From the NCBI RefSeq assembly GCF_000187895.1, contig NZ_DS990119.1, forward strand, positions 310,001 to 374,000: 64,000 nucleotides of DNA, read 5' to 3'. Shown here piece after piece: positions 1 to 9,046 of the stretch. The notes beneath the pieces are model-generated. The model had not been told where the DNA came from. It was given only the letters and a program-made list of their open reading frames with translations, and made no database searches. Origin of the DNA: Phocaeicola plebeius DSM 17135. GTDB taxonomy: Bacteria; Bacteroidota; Bacteroidia; Bacteroidales; Bacteroidaceae. The first letter of the stretch is position 1, and every line of letters begins with the position of its first letter. The position numbers and the translations under genes were made by a program.

Positions 1-2321
1 GCACCAATCAGCATATCATAACGATGCTCATTGAATATATCAATATTAGCTGTAATCAAGTTGTTAAACAACCCCAATTCAATACCATAGTTTTGTTTTC
101 TGGCCTTTTCCCATCTTAAATCCGGATTACCCGGTGTACCTTCTGCAAAAATAGGATAAGGAGTTTTTGAAGGAGAAGGATATCCAAAATTTGGATACAT
201 ACCTAATATGTCATCTACTTCATTCCAAGTGGTTACATACGGCCACTGTCCTACTCCCGGCAAATTGTCATTACCAACCAGACCGATAGAATATTTCAGT
301 TTCAAATTAGAAACAAAAGGCAGATATTCTTTCATGAAATTCTCCTCACTTACTCGCCAGCCAAGGGCCAATGAGGGGAAGAAGTCAAATTTATGTCCCG
401 GACCAAACTTCTCGGAGCCATTATATGCCGCATTGACTTCTGCTAAATATTTACCGTCATAATCGTATGTCACACGTCCTACCCAGTCTTCACGTTTACT
501 TGGCCATACACTACCAGTAGCATATTCTTGACGACTAAACAATGCCAAAGCTCCTACATTGTGCACCCCAAAGCGTCGATTATAAGAAAGAGACATCTCA
601 TAATACATATTTCTTCGAGTTTGATTAGCCGTTGTTTCATTCAAGTACTCCGTAGAATAGCCCAACGGATCCGGATAAAAATCAAATCCATCACTACCTG
701 TGTCCGGTATTTCATATACCCATTCTCCTTTATCCTTATCCCACATCTTTCTCATGTAGTTTGTCAACGGATCTGTAATCTGCTGTCCTAAAGAAGTAAA
801 ATAGTTATCAAAAGAGAAACGTCCTTTAAAACTCAATCCTTTTGTGATGAAATCCAGATTCTGCTGCAATTCAAAGTCGGTTGTAATAGAGGTACGGTTA
901 GTCACCTTAGTACCATTAGCCATCATATAGAAATATCCGTTGAAACCTAAACGGTCAGATTCAGGATCATCCATACCATAAATACCATCATCATAAACCG
1001 GCAGAGGTGTGGACGGAGAATATTTATATACAGAATACCACATATTGTGAATACCGTTTGCAGGAGTCTGCTGCTTACCATAGTATCCGCTCAAATTCAC
1101 TTTAAACTTCGTAGACTTTGTCAAATTAAAATCAAGATTCGTACGGAAGTTAAAACGGTCATATCGGAAAGCAGGACTATATCCACGTGAGTTGTCGCCG
1201 GTATCAAATATATCGCCATCATATATATAGCCCAACGAGGTAAAGTATTTTACGAAATCAGTACCTCCTGAAATATTGACATTATATTTGGTAGAATATG
1301 CCGCATCTTTCAACATGTAATCCTGCCAATCTACATTCGTATATTTGTCCGGTTCAAGCTGATTTCTATAAAGCTCAAGTTCATTCGCTGTCGTAAAGTA
1401 CTTCCAATACTGATTCCCATACAAAGGCAACTCATTAACAATAGCATAATTACGCCCTACACGTCCGGTATAGGAATCCATAGGCTTTTCCACCTTTGAC
1501 AAGGATTTAATAGCCACGTTCGCTTCAGCAGTTACTTTAGTTTTTCCTTTTTCGCCTCGTTTGGTGTTAATCAAGATAACTCCATTCGCACCTTTCACAC
1601 CAAACACAGCCGTAGCCGAAGCATCTTTCAACACTGAAAAACTCTCGATTTCATTTACATCAATGTCATTCATGGAACGTTCCATACCATCGACCAGAAT
1701 AAGTGGTTGTGCATTATTCCAGGTATTCATACCACGAATCAGGATTTGTGAATCTTTTCCATATTCACCACCTCCACCCGGATTACCATTCGAAGTCATT
1801 ACAGTTACTCCAGGCATAGCGCCACTTAGCGCATCAGTCAAATTAGATACTGCCCCTTTTGATTTCAATTTATCACCGGTCACTTGGGCAATAGAACCAA
1901 CTACACTTTCCTTTTTCTGTTGTCCATAACCTACTACTACCACTTCTTCGAGCACTTCCGAACTTTCCTTCATCACCACTTTGATTACACCAGATTGTAC
2001 TTTTACTACCTGATCATCAAAGCCGATATAGGATATTCTGATTTTCGCATCCTTTCCAGATACTTTTAAAGTAAAGTTACCGTCAAAATCTGTAATCGTA
2101 CCGTTTGTTGTACCTTCTTCCAGCACATTCACCCCTATCAGAGTTTCTCCGTTTTGGTCGAGTACTACTCCTTTCACCACCAATCCATCCTGTTGAATAG
2201 AAGAAATCAATGGAGAGGCACTGGCATTCAAACTTCCTCCGCCTAAAGAAAACATCATCATTGCCATAAGCGAATATCTCCTCGGAAAGCGGAAGCCTAT
2301 CAATCTTTTTTTTGTTTCCAT
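1..2321 (-). CDS. SusC/RagA-family TonB-dependent outer-membrane transporter, 3' end cut by window edge
   Basis: Outer-membrane importer of glycan fragments, driven by TonB. Translating the minus strand from the ATG at 2321 gives about 773 residues without a stop, running off the left edge. There is an N-terminal signal region, then a carboxypeptidase-regulatory-like (CnaB-type) domain at about residues 45-120. The hinge EEVVVVGYG follows, then a TonB plug with typical SusC motifs (LSGAMPGV, ILIRGMNTW, PLILVDGMERS, KDASATAVFG, GANGVILI). A second in-frame ATG lies at 2333. SusC proteins normally have a SusD partner downstream; here that would be left of the window. It has its own promoter and is the last visible gene of the PUL. 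Family call is firm; the ligand is not known. Confidence 0.95.
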   Translation of the reverse strand, partial: METKKRLIGFRFPRRYSLMAMMMFSLGGGSLNASASPLISSIQQDGLVVKGVVLDQNGETLIGVNVLEEGTTNGTITDFDGNFTLKVSGKDAKIRISYIGFDDQVVKVQSGVIKVVMKESSEVLEEVVVVGYGQQKKESVVGSIAQVTGDKLKSKGAVSNLTDALSGAMPGVTVMTSNGNPGGGGEYGKDSQILIRGMNTWNNAQPLILVDGMERSMNDIDVNEIESFSVLKDASATAVFGVKGANGVILINTKRGEKGKTKVTAEANVAIKSLSKVEKPMDSYTGRVGRNYAIVNELPLYGNQYWKYFTTANELELYRNQLEPDKYTNVDWQDYMLKDAAYSTKYNVNISGGTDFVKYFTSLGYIYDGDIFDTGDNSRGYSPAFRYDRFNFRTNLDFNLTKSTKFKVNLSGYYGKQQTPANGIHNMWYSVYKYSPSTPLPVYDDGIYGMDDPESDRLGFNGYFYMMANGTKVTNRTSITTDFELQQNLDFITKGLSFKGRFSFDNYFTSLGQQITDPLTNYMRKMWDKDKGEWVYEIPDTGSDGFDFYPDPLGYSTEYLNETTANQTRRNMYYEMSLSYNRRFGVHNVGALALFSRQEYATGSVWPSKREDWVGRVTYDYDGKYLAEVNAAYNGSEKFGPGHKFDFFPSLALGWRVSEENFMKEYLPFVSNLKLKYSIGLVGNDNLPGVGQWPYVTTWNEVDDILGMYPNFGYPSPSKTPYPIFAEGTPGNPDLRWEKARKQNYGIELGLFNNLITANIDIFNEHRYDMLIG

Positions 2322-2347
2322 AATATTAATCATTCTTTACCCAAACA

Positions 2348-2386
2348 CCGGCTGTCTGTTTACCGCAAAAGTAGCCCAGACGCCGG
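2348..2386 (-). promoter_or_regulatory. Promoter of susC with -7 box inside an inverted repeat
   Basis: On the minus strand TACTTTTG (2366-2373) matches the Bacteroides -7 consensus TAnnTTTG, about 45 bases before the susC ATG. It lies in the loop of an inverted repeat with arms at 2348-2358 and 2377-2386 (CCGGCtGTCTG / CAGACGCCGG, one mismatch base). A clear -33 TTTG was not seen. The symmetrical arms could be an operator, but that is inference. Confidence 0.6.
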
Positions 2387-2445
2387 AGTTGGATTATTTA
2401 TTTTATACACACTTTTTGTCTTCTTGTTCAAAACACGAACTAAAA

Positions 2446-4131
2446 TCACTCAAAAACGATATTCTGTGTGGTTTTTGAATCAATAGTGAACCAATTATCC
2501 TTATTCTCGTTCGTAAGTTTAACATCACCAATCATGACGTTACGGAAAGTAATATCTCTTACCCACCAGGTAGAATTTGCGACATCTTTAACAGCATTTT
2601 CTGCTCCTCGTATAATATTCTTTGAGCCTTCCTGGTGTGCATTGATAAATATGTCTTCAAACAGCACATCTCCCATCCAGCCTAACTCACTTTCATTCGT
2701 CAGCTGACCAACACCATTTGAATTAGGTTTAAGATTAACAAAACCAGGAATTTTACCTTCAAAACGTATATTCTTGAATGTCGTAGTTCTAGCCCCTGCT
2801 GGCGGATTGTAAGAATAGTCATTTTGAGACATTAACAATCCCTTGTTATTAAGCAAACTAAACCATTCCGGATAAATAATGTCTATATTCTCTACGTGCG
2901 ATCCTCCTATATCAATGCCAGCCCATCCATTAGTCATGATACTGCCATTCCATGCTGGCCACAACACACAATCAGACACATTCAATGAATAATTATAAAA
3001 GAAATCATCACATGCTCTCAAGAAGCAATTGGTTATCGTTGAGTTATTTCCTGGTCTGAATCCGTCGTTATTGGCATGCCAGCCCAACATTTTTACATTC
3101 TCGAAGGTACAGTCATTTCTGGAAACAATTCCATGATTAGGAGATTCCATAATCATAATACCACTAAAGACTGTATTCACTCCTCCAGTTACAAGTTCTT
3201 TTAACCGGCCGTCTTCCTCACTTGCTCCAGGCATCCAAGTATATTGACGACCGGAAAGAATACCTCTTCCATAAAAACGCTGATTAGTGTCTCCATAGTT
3301 TCTTCTCAGAATATGTCCTTCAACAAAGGCTCCACCGGCAAGATACAACTGCTGATTAGAGGTCAGTGTCAGTCCACCTTCTGAGTTTATCATATTTCCT
3401 GTCGGATTATTCTTCAAATTATAATAACCAGGCTTAAAATAAATCACGTCCGCAGCAGAAAGTTCCGCATCACTTACTTCATCAGAATAATACACTACGT
3501 TCTGAGTCGCAGGATTAGGCTTAACTGTCTCTGCTGGATCTACGAATATCATCAGCATGTCTTTTATCCATTCGTAGTTCTCATTGTATTTCACTTTATT
3601 CTCCGGTGAGTCAAAGTTTACTGCAATATAACGATTTGCCTTATCCACTGTAAAGACTACAGAGTTTCCAGAATTTTCTGCATTTATTCCATAACTTTTT
3701 GGAGCCAGTTCTGGATTTGTATACCCGTCTTTACTTACTACACGGAAAGTAAGCGACTTACCATTTGTTTCATCGTATGACACATTCACAAATGAAAAAG
3801 TTCTTAACTTTGTTTTAGCTGCTTGAGGATCTTCACCCGGGGTTCCATCTGTCTGTATATTATTTACAATCGGATCAGACTGAAGTACTTCCAGAGGTTT
3901 TTCTTCCTCTCCCTCCAATGTTACATACACTTCATAGTGTGTAGAAATTTTAGCTTGTCCTTCTTCTGTAGGCCAGTCATAGGTAGCCAGTACCTCTACC
4001 GGTTCCTTTTCTCCCTTTCCCGAGGTATTTCCTTCCAATGTAGATATATAGTCATCAATTAATGAATCATTACACGATAAAAAGAATGGTACAGCCAAGA
4101 GAGTCAATATATTAAAATTATAAATTCTCAT
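2446..4131 (-). CDS. Lipoprotein with right-handed beta-helix, GH49-like (clan GH-N) glycan hydrolase candidate
   Basis: 561 residues. The signal peptide ends in a lipobox with Cys20, so this is a predicted lipoprotein. Residues about 40-200 are a beta-sandwich-like region; about 225-560 look like a parallel beta-helix (repeats such as FENVKMLGW, ITNCFLRAC, FKNIRFEG, FEDIFINA, FRNVMIG). Asp356 in NNDG and Asp375-Asp376 in CDDFF have spacings of 19 and 20. As I recall, the catalytic aspartates of GH49 dextranases (376, 395, 396) have the same spacing; GH28 polygalacturonases have slightly larger spacing. I therefore infer an inverting glycan endohydrolase of the GH28/GH49 clan. It sits between the BACON lipoprotein and susC, which suits a surface enzyme making the first cuts. 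The real substrate is unknown. Confidence 0.7.
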   Translation of the reverse strand: MRIYNFNILTLLAVPFFLSCNDSLIDDYISTLEGNTSGKGEKEPVEVLATYDWPTEEGQAKISTHYEVYVTLEGEEEKPLEVLQSDPIVNNIQTDGTPGEDPQAAKTKLRTFSFVNVSYDETNGKSLTFRVVSKDGYTNPELAPKSYGINAENSGNSVVFTVDKANRYIAVNFDSPENKVKYNENYEWIKDMLMIFVDPAETVKPNPATQNVVYYSDEVSDAELSAADVIYFKPGYYNLKNNPTGNMINSEGGLTLTSNQQLYLAGGAFVEGHILRRNYGDTNQRFYGRGILSGRQYTWMPGASEEDGRLKELVTGGVNTVFSGIMIMESPNHGIVSRNDCTFENVKMLGWHANNDGFRPGNNSTITNCFLRACDDFFYNYSLNVSDCVLWPAWNGSIMTNGWAGIDIGGSHVENIDIIYPEWFSLLNNKGLLMSQNDYSYNPPAGARTTTFKNIRFEGKIPGFVNLKPNSNGVGQLTNESELGWMGDVLFEDIFINAHQEGSKNIIRGAENAVKDVANSTWWVRDITFRNVMIGDVKLTNENKDNWFTIDSKTTQNIVFE

Positions 4132-4161
4132 GAGATGTGTTTTTTTAGATTACACTTAGTA

Positions 4162-4200
4162 TATGGAGTATACACATTTCATTCAGGTGTACACTCCATA
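4162..4200 (-). terminator. Intergenic hairpin between BACON lipoprotein and beta-helix gene
   Basis: Inverted repeat with 14-base arms at 4162-4175 and 4187-4200 (TATGGAGTaTACAC / GTGTACACTCCATA, one mismatch) and an 11-base loop. It lies 19 bases after the stop of the upstream gene. No T-run follows directly on the minus strand, so it may be an mRNA-stabilising or processing structure rather than an intrinsic terminator. Confidence 0.5.
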
Positions 4201-4218
4201 AAATTTTAATTAATAGAT

Positions 4219-6375
4219 TTATTGTACTATTACTGTTGAAGGGAAATATTTCTTCATTTCTTCCACAGTAACCTTAGATTGATCTGCTGCCTTAAAAGCA
4301 GACTTGATGTCATCTACTTTTACCGTTCCTGTAATAGATGTTCCTGCAAAATTTAATTTTCCAGCTTGCATAGTGCCATCCACCTCCAAATAGTCGGTAT
4401 TAATTTCCCCGTCAATAGTCTTGCTATTTTGGAATAATACATTCACCACTTTATTATTCAAATTGGACAAAATAAAGTTGATGTCCATATCAAAACTATG
4501 ATTATTAAATGAAAGATATTTTAATCTTTGGAGAATCAAGGGATGAATACTGCCTGTTAATGCGAATCCACAATTAGCTGTATTATTTACCTGAAATTTA
4601 GCTAAGGATTTATTCATCAGACATTCCTCAGGAATCTGGCCTCCAACTGTACTTCCGGAAGCATCCAATTTAAAGTCAGTAACAACACCTGTAGCATTTA
4701 CAGCATTTATTCCAGCTTGTCCCTTAGCCAAAACAACTTCCTCATTTAGCCATGCAATATCACTGCCGTCTGCATTATAACCTTTCCAGTTTTCACCTCC
4801 CATTGCATGATACATTGCACGAAGGATACCTACCTGAGTCAATTTTAATTTCCATGTAGAAGGATCAGGTCCTGTATAACGTACTGCTTTAGTAGCATCA
4901 TAAGAGATATCTGCATTATCACCTTTTTGTGGATATATATTTTGCATTGCGGCCCAGTCACGATAATGTGGATGATTTACTAAATCACTCGGGAATGTTC
5001 CGGATATGTTATTTCCACTTAGTTTAAATGACTTCAACTCTTTTAGATTCTTAAATTCTACCGGAATTGCAGGAGTATATGCCTTAGTTCCATCGGGGTG
5101 TGTAACATCCTCCAGGCCAAGGGTTGCCTTCAAGTCATTATTCGATAAATCAAGCACTCTCAAAGAAGTAAACTGTCCAATTGCTGCAGGGATATAACCA
5201 TTAAGCCCTTTACTTGCAAGACTAAGTTCAACCAGTTTACCTGCTTCAAACTTAACGCCAGTCCATTTGTTATAATCAGCCTCTTCAGACCAATTCAAAG
5301 CACCAGCATTATTACCTTCCAGTTCTGTTTCCAACTCTTTTAACTTACCCACTTCTTCCGGCATTTCTCCTTTATCTTGCTGTACAGAGATTTTCAAAGC
5401 CGTTGCAGATTTATCACTAAAAGTTACCGTAAATGAAGCTTCACGACCCGCATTCATATCATCATTCGGCTCTACAATGACTTTCACTTCTACTGACTCT
5501 AAAGAAGCTTCACCCGCTGACGGCTCAAATTTCAACCAGGCTGCATCATTAGCAGGCGTAATTGTCCAGTCTGCATTCGCCAAAAGTGTAATGGTATGAG
5601 TTTCTCCGGCCCCGTCAAGTCCAGTCACACCTGTTTGATTGTTTAATTCCGAATCTCCATCTTTTATTGCATAATTCAAAGCTGCTGCAGCCTGAGTCAC
5701 GGTATACTGAAACGATGTACCTTCCGGAACACGCACTTCAAATTTTCCAGTACGCTCTTTTGCAAACTGATTCTTTTCAACATTTACATCAATAGGAAGA
5801 TTTTCTCCTTTTTCACCCACTTCCGGACCTACATTAATCCAAGAATCGGCTTCATTCACGGTTTTTACTGTCCACTCAATGTTAGAAGTAGCTGTGAAAG
5901 CCTTTACATTCAAATCTGGGGATAACAAATTACCCTCCTGATCAAAACTAAACACCGTTTCAGCCTCATAAGAAGGTTCCAGGCGAATTTCATCTTCCAG
6001 ATGAATGACTGTAACAGGATATTTTCTGCCGGAAGCATTAAAAATAAACTTGGAATACACCTTTTCAGTCGATGTATTTCCCTTATTGGCTGTTACTGTG
6101 AGCGTAAAATCACCCGCAGTCCCGCTCATTGGTTCTACAGAGAAAAAATCACCTTCTTCTACTTCAATCGTCCAGTCTGCATCGGACGAACCGTTCAGCG
6201 TTGCAGAAGAGCCCTGAGATCTACCTAATTTAGCCTGAGAATAGTCGAATCTGACATTAACCCCTTGAGGAGTGTTTCCTCCGTCAAGAGGCGAATCATC
6301 ATCCTTGCATGAAAACATGCAGGCCACCAGTCCCATGAAAAAAATTGATTTGAAAAATGTTTTGTTCATGATCAC
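4219..6375 (-). CDS. BACON-domain and leucine-rich-repeat surface lipoprotein
   Basis: 718 residues. The signal sequence ends in a lipobox (CMFSC) followed by acidic residues (KDDD), a pattern typical of surface-exported Bacteroides lipoproteins. Three BACON-type beta-sandwich modules follow, at about 38-130, 137-230 and 232-342. Each has the signature of a Trp (ADWTI, IEWTV, ADWTI) and a C-terminal QQ/QA-like strand. The rest (about 345-718) holds leucine-rich-repeat-like segments (TSLRVLDLSNND, KNLKELKSFKLSGNNISG). No catalytic residues are recognised. The position beside susC and a beta-helix hydrolase suggests a surface glycan-binding (SusE/F-like) role; that is inference. An alternative start at 6369 is in frame. 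Confidence 0.8.
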   Translation of the reverse strand: MIMNKTFFKSIFFMGLVACMFSCKDDDSPLDGGNTPQGVNVRFDYSQAKLGRSQGSSATLNGSSDADWTIEVEEGDFFSVEPMSGTAGDFTLTVTANKGNTSTEKVYSKFIFNASGRKYPVTVIHLEDEIRLEPSYEAETVFSFDQEGNLLSPDLNVKAFTATSNIEWTVKTVNEADSWINVGPEVGEKGENLPIDVNVEKNQFAKERTGKFEVRVPEGTSFQYTVTQAAAALNYAIKDGDSELNNQTGVTGLDGAGETHTITLLANADWTITPANDAAWLKFEPSAGEASLESVEVKVIVEPNDDMNAGREASFTVTFSDKSATALKISVQQDKGEMPEEVGKLKELETELEGNNAGALNWSEEADYNKWTGVKFEAGKLVELSLASKGLNGYIPAAIGQFTSLRVLDLSNNDLKATLGLEDVTHPDGTKAYTPAIPVEFKNLKELKSFKLSGNNISGTFPSDLVNHPHYRDWAAMQNIYPQKGDNADISYDATKAVRYTGPDPSTWKLKLTQVGILRAMYHAMGGENWKGYNADGSDIAWLNEEVVLAKGQAGINAVNATGVVTDFKLDASGSTVGGQIPEECLMNKSLAKFQVNNTANCGFALTGSIHPLILQRLKYLSFNNHSFDMDINFILSNLNNKVVNVLFQNSKTIDGEINTDYLEVDGTMQAGKLNFAGTSITGTVKVDDIKSAFKAADQSKVTVEEMKKYFPSTVIVQ

Positions 6376-6481
6376 ATGTTTTTTAGTTATTACATAGTAT
6401 TAACGAGTTCTTTCGATGTGCAAAGAAATGCCAAATACCATAAACGAATTTGTTCATTCATCCGCACTATTGTTCCATTTG

Positions 6482-6517
6482 TACAGAGGGCCTTATCCCC
6501 TTACAAAGCCCTCTGTA
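6482..6517 (-). terminator. Intergenic hairpin after the GH43 gene
   Basis: Perfect 10-base inverted repeat TACAGAGGGC / GCCCTCTGTA, arms 6482-6491 and 6508-6517, starting 7 bases after the GH43 stop on the minus strand. There is no U-tract, so it is either a weak terminator or a 3'-end stabiliser that would lower expression of the downstream lipoprotein genes. Confidence 0.5.
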
Positions 6518-6524
6518 GCGTACT

Positions 6525-7961
6525 TTATTCAACATTTCCCGCAAAGAAGCTGCACGCTGAAATCTGGACATTGCCCCCTACAGCTTTTAAGAAAATAGTC
6601 TGTTTTCCATTGGCATCGATAAGAGAAGTATCCACATAGCCGTCTTTTTTCACGAGCAACGTACCCAGCAGTTTTCCATCGGTTGCCCCTGTGCGTACTT
6701 CTATTTTCAAAGGAGCTGTCACTCCGGAAACTTCCGCACTGAAATAATAATAACCCGTACCCAGATTGACATTGGAAACCGATGCAGATTCACCATCCGC
6801 AAGCGATGCCTGCTTCAAAGAAAGATTCACCACAGCCGGCTGATTGATTTTCACCGCAGCAACTCCCTCAATGGTTTGCTTCACCGGCACGATGCTTCCG
6901 TTTTTCCTGTAATTCAATTCGTCTATGCACACAGAGCGCTGTGTCCAGGTGCCCGGTCCCTGAAAACGGTCCTGACGCCAGGAAGAAAGAGCTGATGTAT
7001 GATAAAACAAATATTCCTGACCATGATATTCTACAATACCTCCGTGGTTCGACTGTGTCAAACGCCAAGGCACATAGTCATATCCCGGCAAATTCGGACC
7101 ATTTTTCACACCTACTCCCAACTCGTAGTTCATCACTCCTCCATATTTGAAGGGCCCCATAGGAGAATCACCTACAGAATAAGCCAGTTCAGAAGGCTTA
7201 CGGTTCGGGTCATCCGGATGATTCTTGTCAATTTTATTGCCGTATTTTGTATGATACGAAAGATAGTACTTTCCGTCGTGCTTGTTCATCCAGATGGCTT
7301 CCATAAAGCGGTCTGTATCGACTTCCAGTTTCACTGGTTTTCCGACAAACTCATACATGTTGTCTTTCAACTGCGCAGCCATGTGACTGCCCCAGTACAG
7401 GTAAATCTTGCCATCTGTATCGCGGAACACCGCCGGGTCAATTCCTCTTGTTTCCTTTATTTGAGGAGTCAGCACCTTGAAACGTTCGGTCAGCGAGTTG
7501 CTTTCCGCAACTGCCAGATAAGCTGTTACTTTGCGTTTTTCCTGTGAAGACTCCGCTCCATGCTGAATGCGAATAGGAATATACAGATAATACTTACCGT
7601 CTTTATAGATAAAGTCAGGTGCCCATACTGCCCACTTGTCTGAAGCCGGCGCATCCTTCGGACGAATATCGTTCACGTGGAAAATCTCTCCATGATCAGT
7701 CCAGTTCACCATATCGGACGAAGAAAAAGCATGATAGCAATGCATCGTAGAATATCCGCCTCCATTCTCGTGGTCTACTGAGGTAATCATCCATACCCGT
7801 CCGTCGGGCATCACATGTGGAGCTGCATCGGCAGTATACATGTGACGTATCACCGGATTACCGTAAGGATAAGGGTCGGTGTTTACATTCTTCTTTACTT
7901 GTGCGCCCATAGAACCAGCCAAAGCCATGCACACGGACAAAAATAAAAATCGTTTTTTCAT
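6525..7961 (-). CDS. Glycoside hydrolase family 43 enzyme (arabinofuranosidase/xylosidase type) with C-terminal CBM6-like domain
   Basis: 478 residues with a cleavable signal peptide (about 1-20). It has the five-bladed beta-propeller signature of GH43: general base Asp45 (TADAAPH), pKa-modulating Asp175 (RGIDPAVF) and catalytic acid Glu221 (FMEAIWM), plus blade motifs WAPDFIYKDGKYYLYIP and GKYYLSYHT. Residues about 350-478 form a beta-sandwich resembling CBM6 (GYYYFSAEVSG, KIEVRTG, IFLKAVGGN). GH43 enzymes remove alpha-L-arabinofuranosyl or beta-xylosyl units; the exact specificity cannot be read here. It follows the nucleoside-hydrolase-like gene by 38 bases and is likely periplasmic. Confidence 0.9.
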   Translation of the reverse strand: MKKRFLFLSVCMALAGSMGAQVKKNVNTDPYPYGNPVIRHMYTADAAPHVMPDGRVWMITSVDHENGGGYSTMHCYHAFSSSDMVNWTDHGEIFHVNDIRPKDAPASDKWAVWAPDFIYKDGKYYLYIPIRIQHGAESSQEKRKVTAYLAVAESNSLTERFKVLTPQIKETRGIDPAVFRDTDGKIYLYWGSHMAAQLKDNMYEFVGKPVKLEVDTDRFMEAIWMNKHDGKYYLSYHTKYGNKIDKNHPDDPNRKPSELAYSVGDSPMGPFKYGGVMNYELGVGVKNGPNLPGYDYVPWRLTQSNHGGIVEYHGQEYLFYHTSALSSWRQDRFQGPGTWTQRSVCIDELNYRKNGSIVPVKQTIEGVAAVKINQPAVVNLSLKQASLADGESASVSNVNLGTGYYYFSAEVSGVTAPLKIEVRTGATDGKLLGTLLVKKDGYVDTSLIDANGKQTIFLKAVGGNVQISACSFFAGNVE

Positions 7962-7999
7962 TGATTAATGTTTAAATGGTATTTAAAAGATAATTGAAT

Positions 8000-9046
8000 T
8001 CATTCTGAACCTTTTCCGGCAGCCACATCTGAACGCTTCAGCAGTTCTGCCCGGATAGCAGCAGCTTCCTGAAAGAATTTCTTTTCATTGGCTTTTTCCA
8101 CTTCCGGATTGTTTGTTCCATCAGAAGCCACATCACAAAGCGAAACTCCCCACCGTCCTAACAACACATAATAGGTGGCGCTATCGGAATCATCCACCGT
8201 ATTAAATGCATATTTCCCAGTGGCAAAGATTTTACCCAAATGACTTTTGTGGAACTGATTGAAATAGTTTTTTCCTCGTGGACTGCCACTCACAATGCCG
8301 TGCTGTCCGATAGCACCTAACTCATAAAACAAGATTTTTCCCTCTGCGGCCATCGCTTTCAAATAACTGCATGCCGAAGCATCATCTCTGCAATTGGCTA
8401 CATTCTCCGGATGTTCCGGACTGCCTTGGTGCAAAGAAGAATCCGTCCAATGAGCAATAAAACGGACTTTCTTCAGCAAATAGGCACGCCCGGAATGAAG
8501 ACAGGCATTGACCAGGATGGCCGGTTCGGTCAAAGAACCCCAGCAAAGCACGTTCACCGTATCTTTTTCATGCTGCAACAAATCTAAAAGAGAAGTAACT
8601 GTAGGATAACGGTCGAGGATTTTCGCATAATCTTTCTTGTAATCAAAGCGCTCCGCACTCTCTTTGATACAACTTTGAGTAAACGAGATGGAATCTGGGA
8701 AATCGGGATATACTTTCTTAAGATTTACCACATCGGCTGCATAGGCTTCGCCCAAATAATGCTGTGCCCACTCTGCTTGATTACCGGACGTAGCATGTTG
8801 TTTCCGATGAGTACTGGCCACCACGATACCCCTCGTATCAAAACAATCAGCCAATAACAAATACCCGGCCATGGCCGAAATGTCGTCCGGATCATTCACC
8901 GTACCTTCTTTATTTGGTCCAGGAATGCTCTTATCAGACATATCAGTATAAATCCATACCACAGGCTTTCCTGTATCGGCATAAAGGGCGGAAGAGATTC
9001 CACTCAGACATACTGCCAGCCAAACTACCAGTTTATTCATAATCAT
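8000..9046 (-). CDS. Secreted nucleoside-hydrolase-fold protein (DUF1593-like)
   Basis: About 348 residues from the ATG at 9046 (9040 is also possible). A longer frame starts at 9088 but would put non-signal sequence before the hydrophobic leader. A signal peptide is visible. After it comes VWIYTDMSDKS...NDPDDISAMAGYLLLAD, which resembles the Asp-rich calcium-binding loop of inosine-uridine nucleoside hydrolases and of DUF1593 proteins. A ribosidase-like or glycan-glycosidase role is possible. Its start overlaps the stop of the upstream sulfatase gene (9033-9046), suggesting translational coupling. Why a nucleoside-hydrolase fold sits in a sulfated-glycan locus is open; it may cleave an unusual N- or O-furanoside. 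Confidence 0.7.
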   Translation of the reverse strand: MIMNKLVVWLAVCLSGISSALYADTGKPVVWIYTDMSDKSIPGPNKEGTVNDPDDISAMAGYLLLADCFDTRGIVVASTHRKQHATSGNQAEWAQHYLGEAYAADVVNLKKVYPDFPDSISFTQSCIKESAERFDYKKDYAKILDRYPTVTSLLDLLQHEKDTVNVLCWGSLTEPAILVNACLHSGRAYLLKKVRFIAHWTDSSLHQGSPEHPENVANCRDDASACSYLKAMAAEGKILFYELGAIGQHGIVSGSPRGKNYFNQFHKSHLGKIFATGKYAFNTVDDSDSATYYVLLGRWGVSLCDVASDGTNNPEVEKANEKKFFQEAAAIRAELLKRSDVAAGKGSE

